In this document: piece after piece, positions 1-8,019 of the stretch
Numbering within the stretch: position 1 is the stretch's first letter
Layout: the number at the start of each line of letters is the position of its first letter
Notes under the pieces: generated by a model
What the model was told of the DNA's origin: nothing
The model's input: the letters and a program-made list of their open reading frames with translations, nothing else
Databases searched by the model: none
Program-made: the position numbers and the translations under genes
Assembly: GCA_910583545.1 (NCBI GenBank)
Contig: CAJTXM010000008.1
Location: 31,524-95,523, forward strand
DNA: 64,000 nucleotides
Reading direction: 5' to 3'
DNA from: an uncultured Christensenella sp.
GTDB taxonomy: Bacteria; Bacillota; Clostridia; Christensenellales; Borkfalkiaceae

Positions 1-306
1 GCGGCATTCACAGCCTGCTGTCACAAGAAAGAGGATATCAACCTCTACGAGTGGTCGAGGTACAAGGACATTTTGCAGGAAGACGATATCGAAATCGTCA
101 AACGCCTCGGAATTATGCTCCGCATAGCCGAAAGTCTTGACAGGGCAATGTCGGGAACGGTAAAATCGATAAACTGCGATATCTTAGGCGATTCCGTAAT
201 TATGAAAACCGAAGTGGACGGCGACGCGTCGCTTGAAATCCGCGAGGCTATGCGCGCGAGCGGAGAGTTTAAGCGCGCGTTCCACAAAAACCTCGAAATT
301 CTCTAA
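1..306 (+). CDS. Ppx/GppA phosphatase family, C-terminal fragment
   Basis: The gene enters from outside the window, so only the last 101 codons are visible, open from base 1 to a TAA. The residues match the C-terminal helical HD-like domain of exopolyphosphatase/pppGpp phosphatase proteins, including the stretch LGIMLRIAESLDR, which corresponds to the LRLADALDRS helix of that family. The catalytic actin-like N-terminal domains lie upstream and cannot be checked. Family members hydrolyse polyphosphate or the 5' phosphate of pppGpp in the cytoplasm. No terminator follows; a structured repeat fills the gap to maf. The family call is fairly secure and the exact substrate is unknown. Confidence 0.7.
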   Translation, partial: AAFTACCHKKEDINLYEWSRYKDILQEDDIEIVKRLGIMLRIAESLDRAMSGTVKSINCDILGDSVIMKTEVDGDASLEIREAMRASGEFKRAFHKNLEIL

Positions 307-450
307 ATCGCTTTATCTAAGCGGCGCAATACTTTGTTGTCTTTACGCTTTTGTTCAGTCACATACTTCCGTGTATGCTCCTTCGCAAAATGCGCAGACG
401 CCTCGTCTTGCTTGCTTATCTAAACCGATTAATTGCTTTAATTTGAATAA
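307..450. other. gene-free stretch with small hairpins
   Basis: No convincing gene lies here. The stretch has short inverted repeats, for example CATAC (362-366) with GTATG (373-377), and CGCA/TGCG near 384-394. An open frame crosses it from inside the Ppx gene but has low coding character. It looks like intergenic repeat debris upstream of the larger repeat at 451. Confidence 0.4.
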
Positions 451-650
451 TTAGCGGTGCAAGGCGGGTTTCCCGCCGTTAGCACGCCTCAATTTGCGAA
501 AACATTCGCTCACAGCGTAGCTTGCGGAGCTGCGGTGTGAATGCTCGCAATTATATGTGTGTTTGCCCCTATGATTGCGAGCAGAGCGGCAGAGCCGCTC
601 AAAATCACGAAAAAATTGAAGGCGCAGAATAGCCGAAATTTTTTGTGAGG
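451..650 (+). repeat. dispersed multi-hairpin intergenic repeat, copy R1
   Basis: This copy has the element order seen in other copies: GGTGCAAGG start, a GC hairpin (GGCGGG/CCCGCC), TTAGCACGCC, the inverted pair TGCTCGCAAT/ATTGCGAGCA, a small hairpin (GCGGCAGAGCCGC), and a terminal pair TCACGAAAAAATT/AAATTTTTTGTGA. It ends directly against the Shine-Dalgarno of maf. Related copies lie near 31.5, 32.0, 32.4, 41.4 and 57.9 kb. Confidence 0.75.
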
Positions 651-655
651 AGTTT

Positions 656-1204
656 ATGTCTTACATTTTAGCGAGCGCCTCGCCGAGGAGGAAAGAGCTG
701 TTTTCGCTCATCGTCCCCGATTTCGAGGTCATACCCTCCGACAGCGGAGAAAAATTCAATATGTCGCTGTTTCCCGAACAGGTGGCGTGTTCCGTCGCCG
801 AGGGTAAGTGCGACGAGGTTTTTGCCCGTCACCCGGACAGCGTAGTCGTCGCCTGCGATACCATTGTGGTGTTCGAGGGCGAAATTCTGGGCAAGCCTAA
901 GGACAGAGCGGACGCGGAGCGGACTTTGCGCAGACTTTCCGGCAAGACGCATTCCGTCATTTCGGGAGTATGCGTGCGCAAAGGACAGCGCAAGCTTATC
1001 GAATACGACCGCACTGAAGTTCGTTTTAACGAGCTTGACGACGATTTTATAAAAATGTACGTCGACGGCGGTTCGCCGCTCGACAAGGCGGGTAGCTACG
1101 GTATTCAGGACGGCGGACTTGTCAAAGATTATGTCGGCAGTTATACCAACGTGGTGGGACTGCCCGTTTCACTTGTTAAAAAAATGCTTGAAGAGGTACT
1201 TTGA
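656..1204 (+). CDS. maf: Maf family nucleoside-triphosphate pyrophosphatase
   Basis: This is a cytoplasmic house-cleaning NTP pyrophosphatase (182 residues, normal for the family) that removes non-canonical or excess nucleotides such as dTTP, UTP or modified bases. The N-terminal phosphate-binding motif ILASASPRRKEL, the internal ACDTIV motif near residue 67 and the GSYGIQ motif near residue 147 are all intact. The ATG is preceded by GAGGAG at a good distance. The next gene overlaps it by one base (stop and start share TGATG), so translation is probably coupled. In many Bacillota maf sits just upstream of mreBCD, which fits the MreB-like neighbour. Confidence 0.93.
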   Translation: MSYILASASPRRKELFSLIVPDFEVIPSDSGEKFNMSLFPEQVACSVAEGKCDEVFARHPDSVVVACDTIVVFEGEILGKPKDRADAERTLRRLSGKTHSVISGVCVRKGQRKLIEYDRTEVRFNELDDDFIKMYVDGGSPLDKAGSYGIQDGGLVKDYVGSYTNVVGLPVSLVKKMLEEVL

Positions 1205-2214
1205 TGAAGAGAGTCGCAATAGATTTCGGTTCAAGCGAAACTAAAATCTGTATTTCCGGCAGCGGAGTGGTGCTGAAAGAAGCCACTTGCGTTGCCGTCG
1301 AACAGGCTTACGGCGACGAGGGCAGATACGTTATAAAGGCTTTGGGCGACAAGGCGCGCGCGCTTTCGGGCAGGGCGGCGGTCAATACCCGGATAGTCAA
1401 TCCCGTTTTCGAGGGCGACATAGTCCACGAAAACATCGCAGCCGCGCTTCTGGCGTATTTTTTGAATAAAATAGAAATAACGAAGAGCCGTGCAAAGCGT
1501 ACGGAGGTTATTTTTATTCTTCCCTGCGGAAGCGGAGACGAGCTTAAAGAAAAGTATAAACGGCTTGCCGAAGAATGCTGTATCGGCGCCGTATATTTCA
1601 CGATAACTCCGTTTGCCTCGGTTTTGGGTCACAACGTTTCGATAAACGAAAGCAGACCTATGTTTCTGATAGACATAGGCTACGGCATAACCAACATAGC
1701 CGCGCTTTCGCAGGACGGGCTGATTTCGGGCATAAATATAAATCTGGGCGGAGGCAATATCGACAGACACATTATAGACGAGCTTGCCGACGCGCGCAAT
1801 ATCAAAGTCGGCGCGCTCACCGCAGAACGCATCAAAAACACGGTCGGCAGTCTTTTAAACGACGACAACAAAATGACGGTTGCCGAGGGCAGGGATATTT
1901 TAAGCGGTGCGCCGGCTTCCGTATCGGTCAACTCCTCGCACGTCTACGATTATATAGTCACTTATCTTGACAAGATTTTGGAATACGCTTCGTTCGTTAT
2001 GTCCAAGCTCGATGCCGAAGTCGCTTCGGGCATAATGCACAGCGGAATTTATCTTTCGGGCGGACTTATGAAGATGGACGGTATTGCGGAGTATATCAAT
2101 AACAAGCTCGGTATTCTTGTCAACACCGCCGACGAGCCTCAGCTCGCCTCGGTTATAGGCGCAGGCGCTATACTTTCAAACGACTATCTGTTTGAACGCT
2201 TTGCGACGGATTGA
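1204..2214 (+). CDS. divergent MreB/actin-like protein
   Basis: The protein has MreB length (336 residues) and actin-fold landmarks: phosphate motif 1 as DFGSSETKICIS at residues 8-19, phosphate motif 2 altered to DIGYGITN instead of DIGGGTTE, and an adenosine-loop sequence LSGGLMKMDGI. Family members polymerise under the membrane and guide cell-wall synthesis. Here the altered nucleotide contacts suggest weak or absent ATPase activity. The ATG at 1204 overlaps the maf stop. mreC and mreD, the usual next genes, are absent; two unrelated membrane proteins follow instead. It could be a paralogue of a true MreB elsewhere. Family placement is fairly safe; function is inferred. Confidence 0.7.
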   Translation: MKRVAIDFGSSETKICISGSGVVLKEATCVAVEQAYGDEGRYVIKALGDKARALSGRAAVNTRIVNPVFEGDIVHENIAAALLAYFLNKIEITKSRAKRTEVIFILPCGSGDELKEKYKRLAEECCIGAVYFTITPFASVLGHNVSINESRPMFLIDIGYGITNIAALSQDGLISGININLGGGNIDRHIIDELADARNIKVGALTAERIKNTVGSLLNDDNKMTVAEGRDILSGAPASVSVNSSHVYDYIVTYLDKILEYASFVMSKLDAEVASGIMHSGIYLSGGLMKMDGIAEYINNKLGILVNTADEPQLASVIGAGAILSNDYLFERFATD

Positions 2215-2222
2215 TTACGGCA

Positions 2223-3098
2223 ATGAAAAATTTATTTTCATTTGATGTCAGAACGGGCGATACGCCCTATAATAAATACGTAATCAACAGGAGCGATGAG
2301 ACCGTTTTCGAACAGCAGACGGAAACATTGAAAAAGTTAAAGGAATTCGGGAAAAAGTATTCGCTTCCGTCTTATTTTAAAATAATTATGTACTTAAGCG
2401 GAATTGCAGCGGCGATAATTTTTTTCGGCGTGATAAAATCTCTTATCGACGGCATTTCGCTTTCTGAGGCTTATAAAAACGCGCCGTATTTTTTCTATAT
2501 CTTCGGCGTGTGCGTAATTATCTTTATACTGCTGTTCGCTATTTCCCGTTACCTTTTAAAAAAGGGCGAAAAGGATCCGGAATTCAAAGTTATTGCAAGC
2601 GAACTTGAAAATGTGGTAATAGCAACCTTTTCGGGTTTGGGCGTGCCTCAAACGGCGGAGGAAATAAGCGTAGTTGCATCTTTTTTCAAAGTCAATAAAA
2701 AGGGGAAAGAGAAGCCCGTTTCCGTGCTTATGAAATACAACGTTCACGAAATGAGAATTTACGCGGACGAAGACAGGCTGTATTTTGCCGATATGGACGG
2801 CGTTACGGCAATACCGTTTTCGGAAATATCAGAGATAACTGAAAATAAAAAGCGCGTTCAGTTTCCCGAATGGACCAAACGGGAGAGTCCGCGCTCGAAA
2901 AAATACAAACCGTACAAGGTGCGCGCGTTTCAGTACGGATATACCGTAAAAACTTATTCGATGCGGATAACAAAAGACGGCGAAGAGTTTGAAGTTATCG
3001 TTCCCAACTACGAGTTAGAGACGCTTAAAAATTTTGTAAGCGTACCCGTTATCGGGCTTAAACAAAAGAAGAAAAAATCCAAGGATTGCCAATGTTAA
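2223..3098 (+). CDS. two-TM membrane protein of unknown function
   Basis: I do not recognise a family. The protein (291 residues) has a charged N-terminal segment, two hydrophobic helices at about residues 50-72 and 88-110, then a soluble lysine-rich C-terminal domain ending KQKKKKSKDCQC. The ATG at 2223 is preferred over a TTG at 2211. It follows the MreB-like gene after 8 bases and its end overlaps the next gene by seven bases, so the genes are one transcription unit. The C-terminal domain contains alternating hydrophobic strands and could be a PH- or YcxB-like fold with a membrane hairpin, but this is a guess. Confidence 0.65.
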   Translation: MKNLFSFDVRTGDTPYNKYVINRSDETVFEQQTETLKKLKEFGKKYSLPSYFKIIMYLSGIAAAIIFFGVIKSLIDGISLSEAYKNAPYFFYIFGVCVIIFILLFAISRYLLKKGEKDPEFKVIASELENVVIATFSGLGVPQTAEEISVVASFFKVNKKGKEKPVSVLMKYNVHEMRIYADEDRLYFADMDGVTAIPFSEISEITENKKRVQFPEWTKRESPRSKKYKPYKVRAFQYGYTVKTYSMRITKDGEEFEVIVPNYELETLKNFVSVPVIGLKQKKKKSKDCQC

Positions 3099-3973
3099 AA
3101 AAGGCTTTAAAAAACTATTTTTCAAGCGCCCTGTACATATTCGTCGCAATGGGGATAATATATCTTATTCTTATCATAGTCGTGTTTTTGTTCGTAATGA
3201 ATACCGTTCAGAATCTGGGCGTAATGTTCGGGGATATCTCCGATTTAATCGGGAACTCAGTTTCTCTTTCCGGCAACGCAGTGGAGGAGTTTATCGACTA
3301 TACCGTAGACAAAATCGACTGGAACGCCGATTTCGTGTCGATAGTAAAACAGATTATGGACACGAACTGGATAAAAACTTCTATCGAGGGCTTTTTACAC
3401 ACTCTCAACGTTTCCACAGAAAATTTTACAACGGAATTCGATATAATCTTGCAGAATTGCCTCGGCAGCGTAATTACGAATTTAGTCGTCGCAATTTCGC
3501 TTCTGTTTGCAGGCGTGTATTTTGCCGGCGTTGCGACGGGCTATCTCGTAAGGCGCAAGACGGCGAAGAAAAATATGAAACAGGTTATTCTCAATTTTAT
3601 TTTCAGTCCGCTGTTTCTCGCGTTGACCGTCTTTGTCTTAATGTGGCTTGCAATGCTTATCAAGGGCTACGTTTTGATTCTTTTGGTTGTGTTGGGGCTT
3701 GTATACGAAGCGATTTCGCTCACTCAGGCGTGGTTCATTTACGGCAGAGGGAAAATAAAATATAAACAAGCCGTCAATTTGAAAAACGTCGGCTCAAACG
3801 TGCTTGCGGCGGTAATAATAATTGCAATCGTCATTGCGCTGTTCGTTTTGCTTTCGTTTATCAGCAAGTTTATCGCAGTGCTTGTAATTGTGCCCGTTGC
3901 AGTGTATTCGGTGAATATAATCGGCGTAAACGCTGACAGTTACATATGTTCCCTTGCCGAAAGCAGGGCTTAA
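3092..3973 (+). CDS. multi-TM integral membrane protein, unknown
   Basis: A 293-residue integral membrane protein with about five to six hydrophobic segments: one near residues 18-38, then a polar domain of roughly 100 residues, and a cluster from about residue 130 to the end. No family is recognised. The ATG at 3092 lies inside the end of the previous gene, implying coupling. A rho-independent terminator follows the stop at once, closing the maf-MreB-like operon. The layout of one N-terminal helix, an external domain and a C-terminal bundle resembles permease-like or AI-2E-type proteins, but length and motifs do not settle it. Confidence 0.65.
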   Translation: MLKKALKNYFSSALYIFVAMGIIYLILIIVVFLFVMNTVQNLGVMFGDISDLIGNSVSLSGNAVEEFIDYTVDKIDWNADFVSIVKQIMDTNWIKTSIEGFLHTLNVSTENFTTEFDIILQNCLGSVITNLVVAISLLFAGVYFAGVATGYLVRRKTAKKNMKQVILNFIFSPLFLALTVFVLMWLAMLIKGYVLILLVVLGLVYEAISLTQAWFIYGRGKIKYKQAVNLKNVGSNVLAAVIIIAIVIALFVLLSFISKFIAVLVIVPVAVYSVNIIGVNADSYICSLAESRA

Positions 3974-3976
3974 AAA

Positions 3977-3999
3977 AAGGACGCGACAGCGTCCTTTTT
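3977..3999 (+). terminator. rho-independent terminator of maf operon
   Basis: GGACGC, loop GACA, GCGTCC, then TTTTT. It lies between converging genes and may also stop the opposite gene through the upstream A tract. Confidence 0.85.
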
Positions 4000-4000
4000 G

Positions 4001-4759
4001 CTATTCGTTTTCGGTCGTAACGGTTTCTTCGGCGTTTTCGGCAGGTTTGATTTTGCGTTTTTGCAGGTATTCGTAGAGGAACGCGAATCCGTACGCCGCC
4101 GCAACGAGCGCAGGTTCGACAACGTACCAGGTCACGAACGTTCCTTTGATCAGCGGTTTATGGATATACATTGCATCTTCGAATTTGAGCGCGTCCATTA
4201 AAAACAGACCGTAAACGAGTATAACGCATACCGCTATCGGAAGAGCGTGCGTCTTTTTCACGCACGGTCTGAAATGTCCCGTTAAGTATAAAAATACCGT
4301 GACGTACCAGGCGAAGCTGTGGTGAAGAAGCCCCGAAATCGTCGCAGGGTACATAAACGAAGTCGGCTCGCCGTTTTTCAGCTGACCTATGAAATCGGGG
4401 TAGAACGTAGTTATCATTCCTCCGAAGAACATAAGGTAAACGAAGATATGGTACGGGTACGCTCCGCGTTTAAAGAACAGACAGCTTATTGCAAGTCCGA
4501 AGCTTCCTATTCCGCAGAAGCTGTCGGGAATAAGGAATTTTGCATTTTCCTTGTGAACGCATATGGCTATCCTGTTGAAGATAATCAATGCGAGCAATAC
4601 TCCGCCAAAGCATTTCACGGCGATATCTATCGCTTTGTCGGACTTGACCGTGAGTTTGATTATAATCAGGCTTGCAACCGATAATACCAAAAATACGGCA
4701 AGATATGCGATGTGTTCCAGTCCGTAAACTTTGGCGGGATTGAGAATATTAACCGTCAT
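4001..4759 (-). CDS. YwaF-like integral membrane protein
   Basis: A polytopic membrane protein of 252 residues with about seven hydrophobic helices and a charged C-terminal tail. The N-terminal pattern GLEHIAYLAVFL and the internal LLHHSF motif recall the YwaF/TP0381 family of seven-helix proteins of unknown function. It is monocistronic, convergent with the previous operon and divergent from lepA. Upstream on the coding strand is AAAAAAGGAGAAAAT before the ATG, a good ribosome site. Family assignment is moderate and no biochemical role is known. Confidence 0.55.
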   Translation of the reverse strand: MTVNILNPAKVYGLEHIAYLAVFLVLSVASLIIIKLTVKSDKAIDIAVKCFGGVLLALIIFNRIAICVHKENAKFLIPDSFCGIGSFGLAISCLFFKRGAYPYHIFVYLMFFGGMITTFYPDFIGQLKNGEPTSFMYPATISGLLHHSFAWYVTVFLYLTGHFRPCVKKTHALPIAVCVILVYGLFLMDALKFEDAMYIHKPLIKGTFVTWYVVEPALVAAAYGFAFLYEYLQKRKIKPAENAEETVTTENE

Positions 4760-4842
4760 ATTTTCTCCTTTTTTTCATTATATCCCATTATAAAAAAAAT
4801 AGCAATAAAAACTTCGGCGTTGATTTAACAAGGCAAATTTTC

Positions 4843-4871
4843 TTGCTTAAAACCGCGCTATAATATATAAT
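4843..4871 (+). promoter_or_regulatory. sigma-A promoter of lepA, leaderless layout
   Basis: TTGCTT at 4843-4848, a 17-base spacer, TATAAT at 4866-4871, then only six bases (AAAATT) before the lepA ATG. No Shine-Dalgarno is present, so transcription probably starts at or next to the start codon. Confidence 0.65.
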
Positions 4872-4877
4872 AAAATT

Positions 4878-6680
4878 ATGAAACGGAAAAATATCAGAAA
4901 CTTCTGTATAATTGCGCATATCGACCACGGCAAAAGCACGCTTGCCGACCGTCTTATGGAACAGACGGGGCAGGTTTCAAAACGCGATATGGAAAATCAG
5001 CTTTTAGACTCGATGGATATCGAGAGGGAGCGCGGAATAACCATAAAGCTCACGCCCGTGAGAATGTTTTATACCGCAACCGACGGCGAGGAATACGTTT
5101 TCAACCTTATAGACACGCCGGGGCACGTCGACTTCACCTACGAGGTGTCGCGTTCGCTTGCCGCCTGCGAGGGGGCTATACTCATTGTCGACGCTTCGCA
5201 GGGCGTAGAGGCGCAGACGCTTGCAAACGTCTATCTTGCGCTTGAAAACAACCTCGAAATACTGCCCGTAATAAATAAGATAGATCTGCCCTCCGCGCGT
5301 CCCGACGAGGCGAAAGCCGAAATAGAGGAAGTAATAGGGCTTGACGCTTCGTATGCGCCCCTTGTTTCCGCAAAGGAGGGCGTCGGCATCGGCGACGTTT
5401 TAGAGAGCGTAGTTAAGTATTTCCCCGCGCCTTCGGGCGACGAAACCGCGCCTTTGAAAGCGCTGATATTCGACAGCTATTACGACAATTACAAGGGCGT
5501 AATTTTATTCGTGCGCATAAAGGACGGGTCGGTCAGGGCAGGCGACAGAATAAAGACGTTCCGCGCAGATAAGATTTACGAAGTGGTTGAAACGGGCGTA
5601 TTCAGCCCCGATTTAAAACCCACCGACGGGCTTTACGCAGGCGAGGTCGGATATATCACGGCGTCGATAAAGTCCATTTTAGACGTAGCGGTCGGCGATA
5701 CCGTAATCAATGCGGACAGACCTGCCGGCGAGCCGCTGGCAGGATATAAAAAGGTGCAGAGCGTGGTGTTCTGCGGAATTTATCCTCTGGACGGAAGTAA
5801 GTTCAACGACCTGAAGGAAGCGATTTTAAAGTTACAGCTCAACGATGCCTCGCTGATTTTCGAGCCGGACAATTCGGTTGCGCTCGGCTTCGGTTTCAGG
5901 TGCGGTTTTTTAGGGCTCCTGCATATGGAAATTATACAGGAGCGCATAGAGAGGGAATTCGGACTTGAAATAATAACCACTGCGCCGAGCGTAAGCTATA
6001 AGGTGGTAAAGACGGACGGCGAAGTCATTTTCGTTGACAACCCCTCGCACCTTCCGCCGATTGCGGAAATAGAGCATATGGAAGAGCCTATCGTAAAGGC
6101 GGACATATATTCGCCTCCCGACTATTTAGGTCAGATAATGGACCTGTGCAGAGAGAAAAGGGGCACGTTTTTGCAGATGACTTACCTCGATAAAAGCAGG
6201 GTAAAGCTCGAATACAACCTGCCGTTAAACGAGATAATTTTCGATTTCTTCGACAGCATAAAATCGCGCACGAGGGGCTATGCAAGCTTCGACTACGAAC
6301 TGATAGGCTATGAAACGAGCAAGCTTGTCAAACTCGATATTCTTTTAAACGGCGAAGCGTGCGACGCGCTGTCGATGATAGTTCACGAAGATTCTGCTTA
6401 CGCAAGGGGCAGAACGCTGTGCGAAAACTTAAAAGAAGCGATTCCGAGACAGCTTTTCGAAGTTCCCGTTCAGGCGGCGATCGGCGGAAAGATAATCGCA
6501 AGGGAGACGGTCAAAGCCGTGAGAAAGGACGTGCTTGCAAAGTGCTACGGCGGCGATATTACGAGAAAGAAAAAACTTTTGGAAAAGCAGAAAGAGGGCA
6601 AAAAGCGTATGCGTTCGATAGGCTCTGTCGAAGTCCCGTCGGAAGTGTTTATGCAGATTTTAAAGACGAATAAAGATTAA
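4878..6680 (+). CDS. lepA: Elongation factor 4 (LepA) GTPase
   Basis: A 600-residue ribosomal translocase-like GTPase, the standard length. The G1 motif AHIDHGKST is at residues 13-21, the switch region ends RERGITI, DTPGH and NKID follow, and the LepA-specific C-terminal domain ends in [12 protein letters not shown]4 acts on stalled or mis-translocated ribosomes in the cytoplasm. In many Bacillota lepA precedes hemW; here hemW lies about 2.6 kb further on, after an inserted accessory block, which suggests that the DUF559, XRE and GNAT genes were added between them. The start is the first ATG in frame with the promoter above. Confidence 0.97.
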   Translation: MKRKNIRNFCIIAHIDHGKSTLADRLMEQTGQVSKRDMENQLLDSMDIERERGITIKLTPVRMFYTATDGEEYVFNLIDTPGHVDFTYEVSRSLAACEGAILIVDASQGVEAQTLANVYLALENNLEILPVINKIDLPSARPDEAKAEIEEVIGLDASYAPLVSAKEGVGIGDVLESVVKYFPAPSGDETAPLKALIFDSYYDNYKGVILFVRIKDGSVRAGDRIKTFRADKIYEVVETGVFSPDLKPTDGLYAGEVGYITASIKSILDVAVGDTVINADRPAGEPLAGYKKVQSVVFCGIYPLDGSKFNDLKEAILKLQLNDASLIFEPDNSVALGFGFRCGFLGLLHMEIIQERIEREFGLEIITTAPSVSYKVVKTDGEVIFVDNPSHLPPIAEIEHMEEPIVKADIYSPPDYLGQIMDLCREKRGTFLQMTYLDKSRVKLEYNLPLNEIIFDFFDSIKSRTRGYASFDYELIGYETSKLVKLDILLNGEACDALSMIVHEDSAYARGRTLCENLKEAIPRQLFEVPVQAAIGGKIIARETVKAVRKDVLAKCYGGDITRKKKLLEKQKEGKKRMRSIGSVEVPSEVFMQILKTNKD

Positions 6681-6687
6681 CGGCTTA

Positions 6688-6772
6688 GCTTTCCCCTTGG
6701 GGGAAGGTGGAATGTACAAACATACAAGCCTTCCCCTTGAGGGGAAGGTGTCACGCAGTGACGGATGAGGTG
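6688..6772. repeat. left inverted repeat of the DUF559 element
   Basis: A partial hairpin copy (CTTTCCCC...GGGGAAGG, 6688-6708) precedes the main left repeat 6728-6772. The main repeat contains CCTTCCCC/GGGGAAGG, then GTCAC-GCA-GTGAC, then GGATGAGGTG. The same modules occur inverted at 7133-7180 with a different but still paired second stem. Confidence 0.85.
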
Positions 6773-6778
6773 TTTCTA

Positions 6779-7129
6779 TTGAATGATACGGCAAATAAAA
6801 GTCTCACGCATAATGCGCAAAAACTGCGAAAAGAAATGACTGACGAAGAAAAACACCTTTGGTACGACTTTTTAAAAAATTTGCCTGTCAGTTTCAATAG
6901 ACAAAAAGTTATAGGCAAATACATTGTGGATTTTTACTGCGCTAAATCAAAATTAGTAATAGAAATTGACGGCTCGCAGCACTATGAAGACGAGGGGCTG
7001 GAAAAAGATAAACAGCGTGATAAATACCTGCAAAGTTTAGGTTTAACCGTTATAAGATATACTAATCTTGATATAAATTTGAGATTTGAAGACGTTTGTC
7101 GGGATATTTATAAAATGCTGAAAATATAG
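6779..7129 (+). CDS. DUF559 endonuclease-like protein (Vsr/PD-(D/E)XK fold)
   Basis: A short protein of the DUF559 family, related to very-short-patch-repair and restriction-endonuclease-like nucleases. The core reads FNRQKVIGKYIVDFYCA, then LVIEIDGSQHY, giving the D...E-x-D arrangement expected at a PD-(D/E)XK active site. The TTG at 6779 gives the usual family N-terminus (LTHNAQKLRKEMTDEEKHLWYD follows in part). An in-frame GTG at 6707 would start inside the repeat and is less likely. The gene fills the space between two inverted repeats almost exactly, separating lepA from its usual neighbours. This suggests a small mobile or domesticated unit; DNA target and activity are unknown. Confidence 0.85.
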   Translation: MNDTANKSLTHNAQKLRKEMTDEEKHLWYDFLKNLPVSFNRQKVIGKYIVDFYCAKSKLVIEIDGSQHYEDEGLEKDKQRDKYLQSLGLTVIRYTNLDINLRFEDVCRDIYKMLKI

Positions 7130-7132
7130 AAC

Positions 7133-7180
7133 CACCTCATCCGTCTGCATACGCAGACACCTTCCCCTCAGGGGGAAGGC
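7133..7180. repeat. right inverted repeat of the DUF559 element
   Basis: On the complementary strand it reads GCCTTCCCC..., GGGGAAGGTGTC, the stem GTCTGC/GCAGAC, then GGATGAGGTG. It matches the left repeat except that the second stem has different, still complementary bases. Confidence 0.85.
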
Positions 7181-7201
7181 TAAATTACTGATTAAATTAT
7201 A

Positions 7202-7225
7202 AAAGCGGACTGAAAAGTCCGCTTT
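7202..7225 (-). terminator. terminator of the XRE gene
   Basis: AAAGCGGACT, loop GAAA, AGTCCGCTTT. Read leftwards it is followed by TTTTATAATTT, so it serves the minus-strand XRE gene better than the DUF559 gene. Confidence 0.7.
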
Positions 7226-7249
7226 GTTAGTTTAGTTAATTATTAAAAT

Positions 7250-7492
7250 TTAAAAATTATTGTCGGTAGAGCTATATGTCTTAGTTCCGTTTTCGTCTTC
7301 AAGCCCTATCAGATAATCAGCACTTTCATTTAACAAAACGCAAAGTCGGTACAGGACGTCAACAGACGGTAAGTTTCGCCCTTTTTTCCAATTTGTAATG
7401 TTGCTTTCTGAAATATTTAATAAATTAGCTATTTCTTTTTGCGTATATTTGCTTTCGTTGATAGCGTCAGCAATCCTTTTACTAAAATTCAT
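7250..7492 (-). CDS. XRE/Cro-CI family repressor
   Basis: An 80-residue, single-domain DNA-binding protein. The helix-turn-helix is clear: YTQKEIANLLNISESNITNW at about residues 16-35, followed by the typical helix SVDVLYRLCVLLNESADYLIG. It is divergent from the Cys-rich gene at 7680. The shared region carries repeated TTCAGT/ACTGAA half-sites and an 18-bp-armed palindrome, so the protein very likely represses both directions. It has no dimerisation or protease domain. The layout resembles phage-type or mobile-element control switches, but no other phage genes are present. Confidence 0.88.
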   Translation of the reverse strand: MNFSKRIADAINESKYTQKEIANLLNISESNITNWKKGRNLPSVDVLYRLCVLLNESADYLIGLEDENGTKTYSSTDNNF

Positions 7493-7525
7493 ATATTCAG
7501 TTTAACAAAATTTTTATGTTTTTGC

Positions 7526-7588
7526 TTGACAATTCAGTTTAACTGTATTATATTGTTGATATTCAGTTATACTGAATATCAACAATAT
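7526..7588 (+). promoter_or_regulatory. sigma-A promoter with palindromic operators
   Basis: TTGACA (7526-7531), 17 bases, TATATT (7549-7554). The near-palindrome CAGTTTAACTG lies in the spacer (7535-7545). A 39-base inverted repeat with 18-base perfect arms spans 7550-7588, centred on TAT at 7568-7570. A third half-site, TTCAGTTTAAC, lies at 7496-7506 next to the XRE start. It drives the gene at 7680. Confidence 0.8.
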
Positions 7589-7679
7589 TAAAACAATATG
7601 CTAACCTGTGGTTTTTCTGAAATTATATTTATAAAATGCTAAGCTATAAATATAGCAAATTAAAAAGGAAACTAAAAAA

Positions 7680-7961
7680 ATGGAAGACAAAAATGAAACT
7701 TGTGAAAAATGCGCTTTCTTTTCACAACACTTTTCTTATACGGGTAACTGTTACCACACGGTTAATTGCGGACACTGTTTAAAACGCGTAAAAAATAAAG
7801 ATAATCGGGGATTTCCGAACTCGTCGGTTTGCGAACAGTGGAAACCAAAAGATGAAGTAATTGTCAAACGAAAGCAAAGCATTGCAGAGGCTTTGCTTAC
7901 TATGTCGGAAAGAATTGACGAAATTTTGTCAATGATCAATAACGGATATTTAGATATATAG
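7680..7961 (+). CDS. small Cys-rich protein, possible zinc ribbon
   Basis: A 93-residue soluble protein of unknown family. The first half holds Cys pairs CEKC (residues 8-11) and CGHC (30-33) plus single cysteines at 24 and 52, suggesting one metal-binding knuckle. The second half is a helix-forming segment ending IDEILSMINNGYLDI. A purine-rich AAAAAGGAAAC stretch lies a few bases before the ATG. The strong promoter upstream is overlapped by operators of the divergent XRE protein, so expression is probably switched. It may belong to a lost mobile element. No function can be stated. Confidence 0.65.
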   Translation: MEDKNETCEKCAFFSQHFSYTGNCYHTVNCGHCLKRVKNKDNRGFPNSSVCEQWKPKDEVIVKRKQSIAEALLTMSERIDEILSMINNGYLDI

Positions 7962-8019
7962 AATTAATAAAATAACCGCTTGCAGATTGTGAAACTGCAA
8001 GCGGAGCATTGCTAATGAC

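Noticed and set aside
233..454. Plus-strand frame overlapping the Ppx gene end
   Set aside because: Different frame from the recognised Ppx C-terminus; the part after 306 is hairpin-rich repeat debris.
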